A stretch of DNA of 64,000 bases, from the NCBI GenBank assembly GCA_021234155.1, contig JAJEKV010000012.1, positions 2,823,638-2,887,637 of the forward strand, written 5' to 3'. A model generated the notes under the pieces. It saw only the letters and a program-made list of their open reading frames with translations. It did no database searches and was not told the DNA's origin. Origin of the DNA: Isoetes taiwanensis. Lineage: Eukaryota > Streptophyta > Lycopodiopsida > Isoetales > Isoetaceae. The translations under genes and the position numbers were made by a program. Shown one piece after another: positions 34,061-45,689 of the stretch. How positions within the stretch are numbered: the first letter of the stretch is position 1; the number at the start of each line of letters is the position of its first letter.

Positions 34061-36384
34061 TTCGACCCAGTGTCTCACCCTCTTCGTCAAGAAAAAGGAT
34101 GGCACCCTGAGAATGGTGCATCGATTACCGTCAACTGAACAAGCATACTATTAAGAATCGGTATGCTTTGCTGCGGGCAGACGATCTAATGGATCAGTTG
34201 CAAGGGGCTAGGTACTTTATAAAGATTAACCTTCAGTCGGGATATCACCAGATAAGGATTAAAGAGGATGACATTCACAAGTCCGCCTTCTGGATGCGCT
34301 TATGGGCATTATGAATTCACTGTGATGCCTTTTGGCCTGACTAATGCCCCAGCCACCTTCATGAGGCTCATGAATGATGTCTTCCGTGAATACCTTGATG
34401 ATTTTGTCATTATATTCTTCGATGATATCCTCATATACACTAAGAACTTAGAGGACCATGAACGGCATCTTCGGTTGGCCCTACAGAAATTGAGGCGCCA
34501 CCAACTATATGCCAAGTTCTCCAAGTGCCGGTTTGCAACCACCAAGGTGGATTACCTAGGACACATCGTATCTGCGGAAGGAATAGCCACAGATCCAGCT
34601 AAGATTGAAGCAGTAAAGGAGTGGCCAATTCTAATCAATGTGTCTGAAGTCCGCAGTTTTCTAGGCTTGGCCGGTTACTACCGTAAGTTTGTCAAAGACT
34701 TTGCCAAGCTTCGCCCGCACCTTTAACGTGCATACGACCAAGCATGAAAAGGTTAGGGATTGGATGGCACATTGGAAAGACAAGGTTCAGGCCGGATTTC
34801 AAGCGTTAAAGGATGCTTTGACAACATCTCCTGTTCTTACCTTGCCAGATCCTCAAAAGGATAAGTGAGTTGCCACAAATGCTAGTAAAATAGCTACCGG
34901 TGGAGTCTTAATGCAAGAAGGTCGAGTTATCGCCTATGATTCTCGAAAGATGAATGATGCAGAACAGCGATACCCCACGCATGACCAAGAATTGCTGGTT
35001 GTGCGTGCCTTGCGCATTTGGATGCACTATTTACTTGGAAGGCGATTCCAGTTAGATACTGATCACCAAAGCCCCAATACATCTTCACACAACCTCATCT
35101 CAACTTGAGACAAAGACGATGGATGGAATTCCTCGAAGAATATGATTTTGAGGTCATTTATAAGCTGGGCAAGCATAATGTTGTTGCTGACGTGCTTTCC
35201 AGACATCCATTCATCACTCGAACGCATTGTAATGCTATATCCACACTCTCCAGTGAGTTTGGGAAGCAGATTCAGCAGGCCCTTGCCATAGACCCAGAAT
35301 TCCAGGAGATATGGCAAAGTGTATCTAAGGAAGCTAGGACGGATAAGGAGAGCGAGACCTTCCACCATTATAAGAAGGAAGCTAAACTTCTTTATTACAA
35401 GGATAAGTTATGTGTTCCCGGAGACATCCGAGTTAAATAAGCTCATTCTCTATGATACACATAACAGTCCTATAGAGGGGAATGAAGAAGCACATTGCCA
35501 AGTACATTAAGCAATGCCAGATCTTTCAGCACTGAGCAATTGCGTATCCCAGGAGAATTGCAACCCCTCGATGTCCCTAATGCAAAATGGGAAGTTATTA
35601 CCATGAATTTTATCGTGGGGCTTCCACGCAGGGTTTGATGCCTTAATGGTGGTGGTCGACAAACTTTCTAAGATGGCACATTTCCTGCCATGTCGTACCA
35701 CGGATACTGCATTGGACATCGCTTTGCTGTTTACCAAGGAGGTATTTCGTCTGCATGGGATGCCCCGTACTATTATATCAGATCGGGATCCTAAGTTTGT
35801 TAGTGCATTCTGGAAAGATTTCTTCAGCACTATTCAAACTAAGCTTGCCATGAGCACAGCTTATCATCCGCAGACAGATGGTCAAACACAGCGTACCAAT
35901 CGCATCATTGAAGATATGCTACGTAACTACGTCGGGAACAAGCAATCTCAATGGGTAGATTATATCCATTTGGTGGAGTTTGCCTATAACAGCACTAGAC
36001 AGGAGTCCTCGAGGATGTCTCCTTTCATGATTAATTACAGCTATCAGTGCCTTACTCTAGACACGTGGCATAACCCAGTATCTAAGGTGGAAGTTTCTCA
36101 ACAGTTGCTTACAGTCGAGCCTACTTGATAGCCGCAAGACCTCGGTAAAAGAGTCTTGCTGATCGACATCGCACGCCCCGGGAGTTTCAGGTCGGTGATT
36201 CCGTTTGGCTAAAGATCAAGGTCAAGCAAGCCAAACTTAAGATTGGCAATTGTAAGAAGCTTACACCTAGATGGGCGGGACCTTTTCGAATAACCGAAAG
36301 GATAGGCTCTCAGGCCTACCGATTGGATCTACCCGCACATTTGAAGATCCATAAAGTTTTCCATGTAAGTCTTCTCAAGAAGCA

Positions 36385-36534
36385 TGTAATGGGCCCATGG
36401 TAGACTGCTCGATCCTTGAATGTGCCTGTGGGGCGTTCCCGAGACACCGGCATAAATGGGTAGAAGCGACTACTCATAAACGTCTAGACAGTTTTGTCCA
36501 GTTGGCTAAGGGCATGTCGGTTAGGAATGTCACG
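36385..36534 (+). repeat. Left LTR of the TRIM
   Basis: 150 bp, opening TGTAATGGGCCCATGG. The last base is G where the right copy has A. Confidence 0.88.
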
Positions 36535-36536
36535 GT

Positions 36537-36548
36537 TGGTATCAGAGC
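36537..36548 (+). other. TRIM primer-binding site
   Basis: TGGTATCAGAGC, a perfect 12-base match to the complement of the initiator tRNA-Met 3' end, two bases inside the left LTR. Confidence 0.92.
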
Positions 36549-36672
36549 AGGTCTCGAGTTCGAGTCTCCATGGGTGCCTATATGCATGGGTAATTTGCAA
36601 AGACTTGGTAGTCGTTGTGACATGGTATAGCCTTGGATGCTCGAGGACAAGCATAGTTCTAGTGGGAGAGAC

Positions 36673-36822
36673 TGTAACGGGCCCATAGTAGATTGCTCGA
36701 TCCTTGAATGTGCCTGTGGGGCATTCTCGAGACACTGGCATAAATGGGTAGAAGCGACTACTCATAAACGTCTAGACAGTTTTGCCCAGTTGGCTAAGGG
36801 CATGTCGGTTAGGAATGTCACA
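36673..36822 (+). repeat. Right LTR of the TRIM
   Basis: 150 bp, opening TGTAACGGGCCCATAG directly after the purine-rich tract and ending next to the AAGCA target duplication. Confidence 0.88.
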
Positions 36823-38810
36823 AAGCATCATCCGGATCCAGAAGAAGTTCTTGACACACCAACACTTCTGGAGATGACTAAGGATCAATTGGAGATTGTG
36901 CCTGAAGCTCTCCTTGATCGCGCGTATAAGCAAACCTGCCGAACTCAAATTCTGCAGTACTTGGTTACGTGGAAACACTTACCCACAGAGGACGCAACAT
37001 GGGTTCTAAAGCAGACTTGGATAAGACTTACCCGGACTTTATGAAAGAATGCCAGGGCCGAACCATTCAAGATGCGATCATCTCCAACCCTGACGGTAAG
37101 CGTAGCATTCTTAGTCCGACAGGGGTCATATGAGCGAGATCCGGTAGGGATCATTCTAGAGGTTGGGTTACATGCATCCTAGATGGGGAAACTGGGCATA
37201 TAGGCATTCATCATAGGACGCATTCGTCCCAGCTATAATGGGAATATGGCCATTCCTTACGCCGTGATGCCATGCAAGCCCTAGGCATGGTAGGATTCTT
37301 GCATTCATATTTTTATTTATTTAAGGGGTGGTCCCTTCAACCACACTACTTAATCTATTTCTTAAACACTAATGTATTTACTTCTGCAGGTCAGTAGAGC
37401 GTACTGATAGACTGCAAAAGAACCTGGGCCTCACCTCGCAGGCCAACTTGTGTTTTTGAAATTTTATGTTTTGAGTGTACTCTTGAGTGTTAATCTCTTA
37501 CTACTTATCCTATCTTTTAAATTTGGTTTTTCCGGTTATGTAGAAAACGTTTTGGAATTTTTGATAAGCTATTTTCCTAAGGTTTTTAAGGTTTTTAAAT
37601 ACCGGGAAAACTTCCCGACATCCAGAAATTAAAAAAAAAAACTCCCCATAGTTATTTGGGTCGTGCATATCCAGCATGCTCTTCGTGCCTCTTTTGGTAA
37701 GATCCGAGACTGTTGTGCTGGAGGTTGCATGCCCAGCCTGAGGCTAGATTAGTATGGGCCCAGGGGTTTCGGCTTCATTTCGATTTCGGATAGTCTTTGG
37801 TCATTCCTTGAGGGCGCCATGATTCGCTGCATAACCGAGTTAGGGCTTGCCTTCTTGAAGGATGAACCGTGAGTAAGGATTTATGAAGAATAGAAGTCGA
37901 AATTATGGAAACCCGTGAAGAAGCTTCATTCGTTAAGGTTTGGTTATTTAAATGCGCTCCTCATCTCCAATATTAATCACATCAAATTCATCTTAAGCTA
38001 GAAGTGCACAGCTCCTACCACTTTGTGGCCTCGAGTTATCCACAGTTCACTTTCGGACATCCTATTCATACGTAAAAGAAAAGGTGAAGATTGTCCTCCT
38101 TCGTTCACTAGGACTTCGATGCGGTAAGTCTTCAAATGGGGCTCTTGCAATGCATCTATCTACGTAATTTTCAAGTCCAAATTATTCTTGAGACCTACAT
38201 TACATTATGTATATTAGTGTTAGTATTTGTCTTCATGCTTGACTTTGGCAACCTCATAACACCAACTCACGAGGGGCACAGCGTCTTTGGGGAACACATT
38301 TCTCATAGACAAACATAATTACTGTTAGTTCTCGAGAGATCTCCAGTTCTTTTCTACATGCCATGTTCGAGAATTCCTCATCCGAGCTCATGCTTGCTAT
38401 GGAAGGAGCTCCTTTTGTTACCCATATCCGATCATTATTTCTTATAAAAAGCACGATGTACTTTTCAAGAAAGCACATTGTTCTTTCAATTATCAAGTAT
38501 TGTGGCATTCAACAAGTTTTTCGCACCACATCGGGCTTGCTTGCATTCGGAGTTATATTTCATCTTTATGCGGTTGTAATCTGGACATGTATTTGTTTCA
38601 TAGTGATTTCAAATTTGTTCTATTTTTTACATGTGTTGCGGTGGCGATGGATGGAACCATGCATATTGCCACAACATGGAAGGCGGGTAGATAGTAACCT
38701 AGGTTAGTGCTTTGTCAATCGTGCAATAAATGTGTTGAAGCGGTTTGGGTAGATGCATGCATTCGGATTATGGGAAACCATATTTTGTGATTGTATTTGA
38801 AGGCATGTAA

Positions 38811-39345
38811 GTCCGGGCTTTTGTAAAACGTATCATCTTTTATTTTGGTTTGCCAAGGATACTCTTTTCTACACTTGACTGTTCGGTTTGTGTCGACATC
38901 ATGGACATTAAAAACATCTGCTATCTATGTCCTTAAGCTATCTAAGTGCATTATTTGATGACTTGGACAGAATTATATTGTAGGACACGAATGTAGAAGC
39001 TGCTATTGGTGGCCTTTGCCCTCTTTACTTGCCAAGTAAGTCCAAGTACTTTTCATACACTCTACTTGCCGAGTAAGTCGAACTACTTCTTATACACGCT
39101 TTTTGCCCGATAAGTTGAACTACTATTTATACATGTCCGGGATTTTGTAAAATTTGTCATTATCTTTAAACTTTGCTTTCAATAAGGATACTCTTTTTGC
39201 TTTTGAGTGTTCACATTTGTGCCAAATCTGCGATACATAAAAACATCCATTATCTATGCACTTAAAATTCTAATGCCCCATTTGATGACTTTGACATGAA
39301 TTATATGGTATTGCAAGGTGGCCTTTATCCTATTTACTTGCCAAT
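38811..39345 (+). repeat. Diverged tandem duplication (about 300 bp) with an inner triplicate
   Basis: The block TCCGGGCTTTTGTAAAA … GGATACTCTTTT … TTTGATGACTT … TTTACTTGCC at 38,811-39,035 recurs in the same order at 39,136-39,345. Between them a roughly 38-bp unit with AGTAAGTCNAANTACTT and ATACA is repeated three times (39,025-39,135). It lies inside Helitron 2. Confidence 0.65.
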
Positions 39346-40600
39346 GGTATTTCACGTTCATTAACCTACATTCACATCCAAAATGTGGCTACTGTTTTGG
39401 AAGGACCAAACCCACATTCTTGCATGCATAATGGAAAATCAAACAGGTAGAGCTCTCTTTTTACAAATTTGGTTGATTCAAAACAAGTGTACTTGCTTCG
39501 AGGCGTTATGTATGATTGTTCAAGTAAAAGTTGTACTTGGCAAGGGGCGTGTATTGTTTGGTCTCAACATCTGGCGATTATATGCACAACCGCAAAGGTT
39601 GCTACAAGAAAAGTAGACACCAAGATTCTACATGATTGTCCATAAGGTACATTTGTGATGTGTCTATCCTATGTTTAGGCTACTTTCATTTTCCTCATTT
39701 CGAACTGGAAATGCTTTTCATTGGTTGTTCATTGGCTTTTATAAATTATTCTCTTTGTTCATTCACATCTTTGAAACGTTGAACTTATAGGTCTTGCATG
39801 ATGGCCCGGGATGCAAAATTGATAAGGCGAAGATATCTAGCGGTGGAAAGACATCTTGCCGGCAAAGTGTGTAGCGAAGAGAAGAAGAGGATTTTGAGGC
39901 TCATTGGGACAAGATATGTTTTCTAAGTTGCGCCACAACATTGGCAAGTCGGATTAAATTGATAGATTGACTCGGCTTTGTGGATCGGGTCTTTGTCAAT
40001 TTACTTGAGCATTTGGTTGCCCCTCTACATTTGGTCCGGTCTTGGGTTTCCAGAGCCATTGCGTTTCTCCTATGGAGAACTACATTCGTATCCCTCGATT
40101 CCAAGTCCTTGATGCATTTTTCTATTTTCTATTTGAAGTTCTGCACATGATTGAAGAATCTATTACATCTTTGTCCCTCAAATTGCGGTCCATGCATCCG
40201 CCTTCTATTTTTAATTGGAATAATTGCCCCATCTATTAACAACTACATCTACAATTCCACTAATATTTATTAATTGCCAATATTAGTTGTGTATTAAGAT
40301 AAAAATGCCGATGACCAAATATGGAGGAGAAGAGCATCCTTTCACATCCTTTTACCAAGACTCTATAATGCACTATAACCGTTGACAGATTGTATATTTT
40401 TCCTATTTGTAGTGCTCAAGACCACAACATCCCTTTTGCGTGTATCCAATCAAATCACATGATGGCTCACAACCCCATGCCAACAGCCCTCATGTTGGGG
40501 TTGTTACTCTTCAAGGTACCTTTTGCATATATTTTAACACCCTAATAGTCGCTTATGTTACTTGGATCCTATATATAATTTAACAAGCGATTTAAATGTT

Positions 40601-40790
40601 GGACTTGAGGCATCTGCCTTTATTCATATCAACAAATGGGATAATATTCCACTATCAGGGGAGGGCCATAATGTTAAATGGACTTGAGGCGTCTACCTTT
40701 ATTCATATCAACAAATGGTATAATATTCCATATTCAACAAATGGTATAATATTCCACTAAGAAATATATCAGGGGAGGGTCATTTTGAGA
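40601..40790 (+). repeat. Tandem duplication, 79-bp unit, with nested 24-bp repeat
   Basis: GGACTTGAGGC, TTTATTCATATCAACAAATG and ATAATATTCCA occur at 40,601 and 40,680. In the second copy CAACAAATGGTATAATATT is itself repeated. Another diverged direct pair (AAGTTTACTCAT onward) lies at about 40,866 and 41,026. All are inside Helitron 2. Confidence 0.65.
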
Positions 40791-41797
40791 TGGCATGTAA
40801 AGTCAAGAGTATTTACAATACTAAATCCTCAAAGCTTTGTTTGACATTGTGTTTGATATCCGCAAAGTTTACTCATCACATTGTTCATAGTGTAGGTGTA
40901 GGGAATTAATTCTTGATTTCGTCCACATGTAGAAACATGTATAAAACTTACAATTGTATTTTCCCAAAGTTTTGTTTCACATGCGGGAACTTTTTTCCAA
41001 AGTTTTGTTTTGACATGTGGGAAGTTTACTCATTATAACATTGTACGTGATGTAGATGTAGAGAACAAATGCATGATGTTGTCTCAAGTGTAAAGATGCA
41101 TATATAAGTGCACAGTTCATTGTTTTAACAACTGCATTAATGCAGGCTCATGGGTGCAATGATCAATAAGAACAAGGGTCATCCTTGCACATGGAGTGCA
41201 CTATTATTACTTCAATTCTCGATGATTTATTAGCCCAATTTCATTACACCAGTTGAAATAAAAAAGCCATTGATAATTGCACGTTTATATGATATTGTAT
41301 ATTTATATGATGTACGTTTATTATTCCCGTGGACGTAAAAAATCCCTTTTTATTTTACCAAATTAGTAACCATAGTTAATTTGCAATATGCATTTCCATC
41401 ACAAAGCTATTAATGCATATAAAATATGGATTGCACGTGCCAGGCAACTTTCAGTTCTACATCCGTAACATGCTCCAACATGATAACTTTTGCAAAATGC
41501 AAGTAATGTTAACTACCAAATTCAAACTAAGTTGAATGTCTAGATTTTGTAAATGCAAAAACCAATAGAAACAATCAGTTTATCCCAAAGTTAAAGCATC
41601 TCCTTTCGTTCCTAGATAAGAACATTTTATATATTAATATATTTTATTATCCACTCCTATGTCTATGTAACTCAAATTGAGAAATCCATAAAAGATCTAG
41701 AAGAAGAAATAATTGCAAATCCAACTAATTATTGAAAAGCAACATCATCTACAAATGAAAGGAATCAGGTTCCATTCTCAAAACAGAAACATATTTA

Positions 41798-41827
41798 TGC
41801 CCGGCAACGCCGGGCACCCATTACTAG
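41798..41827 (+). terminator. Helitron 2 3' terminal hairpin and CTAG end
   Basis: The stem is 8 perfect base pairs with an AAC loop, followed by CCCATTA and CTAG. In Helitrons this hairpin marks the end of rolling-circle transposition; it is not a transcription terminator of a host gene. Confidence 0.85.
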
Positions 41828-41950
41828 TGTTGTGAAAGGACTTTTGTCCTATTACCTGAATATGTAACCCTTTGATGTCTTCAATAAATCAAAGTTATCT
41901 TTTCCATATTTACTCTCCACTAACTCTAATGCTGAGGACAACATTAATCC

Positions 41951-41963
41951 AAGGGGAGGAGAA
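41951..41963 (+). other. Polypurine tract of gypsy D/E
   Basis: AAGGGGAGGAGAA immediately before the TG of the 3' LTR, as in element A. Confidence 0.8.
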
Positions 41964-43488
41964 TGTGATGTTCCAGATATTTATACGTATACATATGCAT
42001 ACCATGACACGTCACCAGCATGTAATAGGCCTAGGGGCCCAAGTGGGGTTCACCTAAAATGGATTTTATTAGCTATGCTAATAAAACCAACGGATAATTA
42101 TGGATTTTATTGGCATAATTAATCTAATTATGCTAATTTGGTCTAATTAACTAAATATCACCAATGAGGGGGTGCCATCTGGCCCAAATCAAATGGCCAA
42201 GAGGGACTTGCTATTTTGGTTGGAGAAATAGGGGCCCTACCTCCCATTTCAACCCAAATTCGAATTGGAGAGTGAGGAGGAGCAACATCTACCAGCTTTA
42301 GCCCATTTTTGCCAATACCTATCAACAGCCTCAAGCTATGGAAGCCTTCCGTGATAACAGCTCCAGCCAAGAGACTGGTTAGTCTTTAGATAGCTTCTAT
42401 TCTGCTGACACTTCTTTGAATAGATGGAATGATTAAATTCTCTTTTGTATGTTGTTCTGGATATTTAGATGGTGTTTATATTCTTTCTTTCCGCCTCTTT
42501 CGTGTATTGGGAGATTAAGGGAAGGGTAGAGACCTAAAAGCCTTTTAGCAGTAGGGATGTCTCTAGCTAAACCCCTTAATACCCAATAAATGCGGCCTGT
42601 GCACAAGAGCCAACCCGGGTCAGTGGATGCTATGATGTGGTTCAAAGACCGGATAACGAGTATGATGGTGAATCGGGGTGGGGTCTTGCCTAGCATGGCT
42701 CTGGGACTCCTACATGTGCTAGGCTTATAGCCCCCACCGTGTGGGCGGATATGGGTCCGACACTCTCCGGTCGCAGGGATGTCTTGATATGGATGCCCCG
42801 ACTCGAATCCGCGTATGAGCCGGCCTTTAGATTTAGGGAAGTAAGTCGGGTATGGATGCGGGGTCGCTGATGCGGCATGTGTTCTCACCCAGAGATCCAT
42901 CATGCTCAGGAAGGAGACGCCTCTCTGACCTGCCTCATCGGACCAGGGAGATGTAACCCGGAGTAGTCCCAAAGGGTGATTCCTTGGGATTGCGTCTCCG
43001 GAGGGCTAGAAGCACGTCATAGCATGATTCAGCCTATCTGCAAAGTGTGCACAGGAGGGGCAGATGGAGTGGACTACCCTAGCCATTGTCTTATGCCAGC
43101 CAATGCCATGTTATACTTCCGTCTATTGATATCTTAAGACCCTGACCGTCAGTTGACCCCTTGGAGTCTGAGCCCCAGGGTAGCGCCTTATCATAGTGTT
43201 TATTTCATGTTATTATAGTTGTATTGTCTTTTCGTTGATGATGATGGATGGGCCACCCTTCGTGGTAGTATATTATTTTAGCATGATTGTTGTATGCTAA
43301 CGTTTATGTATGCTTCCACTGTATAGGATTTTCCATAGAGGACGTGGGACGAATGACACCTCCGTGTTCCTCGCCCGGATACTTGGCCATCCCAAGTGGT
43401 CCGAGTATGACGGAGGGCCTTACCATGGTGATGTAGTCGCCATGGGAGGGGAATTCCCATATTTGTACGATGGGAGCATCGTATAGGG
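41964..43488 (+). repeat. 3' LTR of gypsy D/E, about 1.5 kb
   Basis: It opens TGTGATGTTCC and aligns with 9458-11,053. It holds a 10-bp hairpin TTTTATTAGC-TAT-GCTAATAAAA (42,064-42,086) and CATAATTA-ATC-TAATTATG (42,114-42,132). A 179-codon minus-strand frame across it (42,433-42,972) is chance. The right edge is approximate. Confidence 0.72.
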
Positions 43489-43654
43489 CATCTCATTTAA
43501 TACTAGGCCTCCTAAGAAGCTTAATTGAGTTTGATTATCAAGCATGAACTTTGACTTATGGTGTTGACTTTGACCTTTAAGTTATCTGTGATCCCTATGG
43601 GTCTTTATGGGTTAGCAATCATTTAGCATCATCTTATCATAGTGACATTGGGTT

Positions 43655-44010
43655 CAAGAGACTAGAGAGAATCTCAAAGAATGTTGAGGGAATCCAAGGA
43701 AATATTTATGCAATCTCTTGGAATCTAAGAGCACATCTTGACGGTCTTTACAATAATCTAAATGGAATTGAAATGAATCTAAGAGAAGCTTAGAGAAGCG
43801 TAGAGGGGTCCAAAGATGTGGAGAAATATGAGGAAATCTTAGAATAGAATAGAATAGAATAAATAGAGAATCTTCATAAAGTCTTAAGGAATCCACGTAG
43901 AGCAACCTGAGGGGATTTCGAAGAAGCTTGAGAAAAATCTTTTTCAATCCAGAGAAATATAAGAGAATCTAGGGGAATACTAGGGGAATCTAGGAGGAAT
44001 CTTTCACACT
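43655..44010 (+). repeat. Purine-rich quasi-periodic stretch with GAATC motif
   Basis: The plus strand is strongly purine-rich, and a GAGAATCT/GGAATCC-like word recurs about ten times at irregular spacing. It includes a (AGAAT)4 run at about 43,838-43,862. No unit of fixed length was found. Nothing else is seen up to 44,850. Confidence 0.45.
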
Positions 44011-44850
44011 GGATTTTTTTTGCAAGGCCGACTTGACGCAGTCCTTCATAGTCCAGATCAGTTGTTTATATCTGGGCCTTTTAGATCCAGATTTATGGGG
44101 TATATTCTTGGGACCAAGCTAAGAGAACATTCGGATCTAGAACTCTAAAACCAGAATACCAAGTGTATAAAATACACCCAAAACCTAATTCTAATATTAG
44201 CAATACATAATAGTAATAATAACCAACAATATTCAAATCCATATATTTCCATATGAATACAAAAATACATTTATTATGCTCCCCAAGAATCGATCCAGAG
44301 CATGACCATTGACAAAAACTTATATGTACCTGGTTAACATAATCCAATAGCTTAAATCTAGGCTCTGGCTGCCTTTGGCCTCTATTGCTAGATTTACCAC
44401 ACTCTCTACCTGATGTTGGAAATAAGAGTACCGGGCAAAAGTCCCATAGGCTGCCACCCCTGCCATAGCCATCAAAATCTCCACCATGCCGACTTGCAAG
44501 AAGACAAAGCCATCACCCATGCCCCAAATTTAGCAAGTATGACTAGCACTTCGCTGGCCAAATTTGTCCTCCAGCACAAAATCATGGCTCAAAATTAGCA
44601 ACAAAACAGGCTCGAAAACCTAGTTTCAGAATACCAACCTTATATGGCAACTCCAAAGCTACAAATACCCCAATGTCCAAAAGCGCAAAAATCCTAGAAT
44701 AGCAACTTCAACAGCCTTAACCTTAAGAATCCGGCCACACCATTTGGTGGGAACAACTTTGTAGATTGCAAGAACGATAGGCTCATTTCATGATAGGTGA
44801 AAAACTATAACAAGCAAACTTTTAGCACATCCACATCATAAACAAAACTA

Positions 44851-45442
44851 GAAAAAACTACAAAATGCCCTCATGTTTTGACGAATTTCACCAGATGCTT
44901 CTAAATTTCCATAATTTTACTAAATGCCCCTGGTCAACGTATACCCTTCTGTAACATTTCAAGTTTCACAAAATGCCCTTCAGTTATAGAACGTCATTTT
45001 TCAACAGATATTTTTTAGCGTCATTTTATTGGATCAACGTCTAGTTTTATGCATCGTTCCTCAAAAAGAAAATGGAAGGCATAGGAGGCTCCATTGCACC
45101 AATTCTATTTTCTCAAGAGTTTTTAAAAAATCACTCTCACAATTCTGGAGGCATAGGCTCTCATGATTCTGAAGGCTCACCAAACCTTTTTACTCACTTC
45201 CTACTCTGCAACCTATGGGAAGCTCATGCACCATGTTAATGTTCCTACTATTCTAGATATGATGTTGCCTCCAATGACAATACGATGTTGTTCAAGGATA
45301 TTTCAATAATTTGCTTAAAACTTAAGGGTAATTAAAATATAAAATACATTATATGTTGACCAGGGGCATTTAGTGAAATTATGGAAAGTTAGCAGCATCT
45401 GGTGAAATTCGTTAAAAGATAAGGGCATTTTATTATTTTTTC
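44851..45442. mobile_element. 592-bp element with about 90-bp terminal inverted repeats
   Basis: The left end (44,851-44,940: GAAAAAACTACAAAATGCCC … GGTCAACGT) and the right end (45,351-45,442) are inverted copies, differing at roughly ten sites. The interior has no coding sense. Long inverted repeats with a non-coding middle suggest a MITE or foldback element, perhaps Mutator-like. No clear target duplication was found: left flank ACAAAACTA, right flank AAAAAAAAC. It lies just upstream of the protease gene. Confidence 0.75.
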
Positions 45443-45689
45443 AAAAAAAACAATGGCAAATTACATTGCTTTTATCCTTGGAATCCCATTTACAATCAAG
45501 GCCGTTCATAAAAGATCTGTCATTGCCTTGTGTACACATCGATAAGATCTTGGTTCCCAAGATCAAGGATGGAGAGACTACTCCAGGTACAGGGAGAATT
45601 CTGTCGACCAAAACACCAATGGGCTTGGCAATTAGCACCTTCCACATCAACTGTTGCCTTGCAAAGCTGCCCATTTCCTGCATTTTTAG

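Larger units (their letters stand above)
36385..36822 (+). mobile_element. TRIM (miniature LTR retrotransposon) inserted in gypsy D/E
   Basis: Two 150-bp direct repeats (36,385-36,534 and 36,673-36,822) without length differences enclose 138 bp. The element starts TGTAA and ends in CACA (CACG in the left copy). The 5-bp target duplication AAGCA lies at 36,380-36,384 and 36,823-36,827. A primer-binding site follows the left repeat and a purine-rich tract (AGTGGGAGAGAC) precedes the right one. There is no coding capacity. The two repeats differ at about eight sites, all transitions. It splits the pol frame of the host element. Confidence 0.9.
34061..37090 (+). pseudogene. Gypsy D/E reverse transcriptase, RNase H, integrase and chromodomain
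   Basis: RT: FVKKKDGT near 34,085, [15 protein letters not shown] (34,325-34,370), FFDDILIYT (active-site box) near 34,415, YLGHIVS near 34,555. RNase H: DSRKMNDAEQRY near 34,945. Integrase: VVDKLSKMAHFLPCRT (35,650), SDRDPKFVSAFWKDFF (35,780), STAYHPQTDGQTQRTNR (35,856-35,908), FAYNS (35,980). The chromodomain-like end has LEIVPEALLDRAYKQ and YLVTWKHLPTEDATWV (36,890-37,010). The third catalytic residue of the integrase, normally Glu in the QTERxNR box, is Gln here. Stops, shifts and the TRIM insertion inactivate it. Confidence 0.85.
37494..41827 (+). mobile_element. Helitron 2, plus strand; 3' end certain, 5' end tentative
   Basis: The 3' end is textbook: an 8-bp GC-rich hairpin TGCCCGGC-AAC-GCCGGGCA (41,798-41,816), seven bases, then CTAG (41,824-41,827) and host T. 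The final CCATTACTAG matches the end of Helitron 1 at 9 of 10 bases, so both are one family. The 5' end is less sure. TCTCTTACTACTTATCC after an A at 37,493 fits best because it leaves a gypsy 3' region about as long as in element A. TCTACGTAATTTTC at 38,159 is the alternative. Inside are local tandem duplications and no Rep or helicase. Confidence 0.7.
28860..43488 (+). mobile_element. Ty3/gypsy chromovirus D/E, split by two Helitrons and a TRIM
   Basis: One retrotransposon is spread over 14.6 kb. gag, protease and the very start of RT lie at 28,860-30,236. After a 3,824-bp insertion, RT resumes at 34,061 and runs through RNase H, integrase and chromodomain to about 37,090. The 3' untranslated part, polypurine tract and 3' LTR follow after a second insertion. 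No complete 5' LTR is visible: the gag start abuts the unknown gene at about 28,850. It is the same family as element A but better preserved. Confidence 0.85.

Noticed and set aside
39025-39135. Three short repeats as a CRISPR-like array
   Set aside because: Repeats are adjacent, diverged and without unique spacers, and the context is plant nuclear DNA.
41319-41350. CCGTGGACGTAAAAAATCC as a further LINE 3' end
   Set aside because: It resembles the GGACGTTAAAAAA end of the LINE 3' UTR but lacks the core and the pentamer tail; too short to call.
42433-42972. 179-codon minus-strand open frame
   Set aside because: It lies wholly within the 3' LTR of gypsy D/E, has no family resemblance, and the matching LTR of element A does not keep it open.
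43838-43862. (AGAAT)n run as the tail of another LINE copy
   Set aside because: No core, no GGACGTT block and no LINE sequence lie on either side, so it is treated as a simple repeat within the purine-rich stretch.
45441-45683. Minus-strand 80-codon frame next to the TIR element
   Set aside because: Looks partly protein-like but overlaps the upstream part of the protease gene on the other strand and has no splice support or recognised motif.
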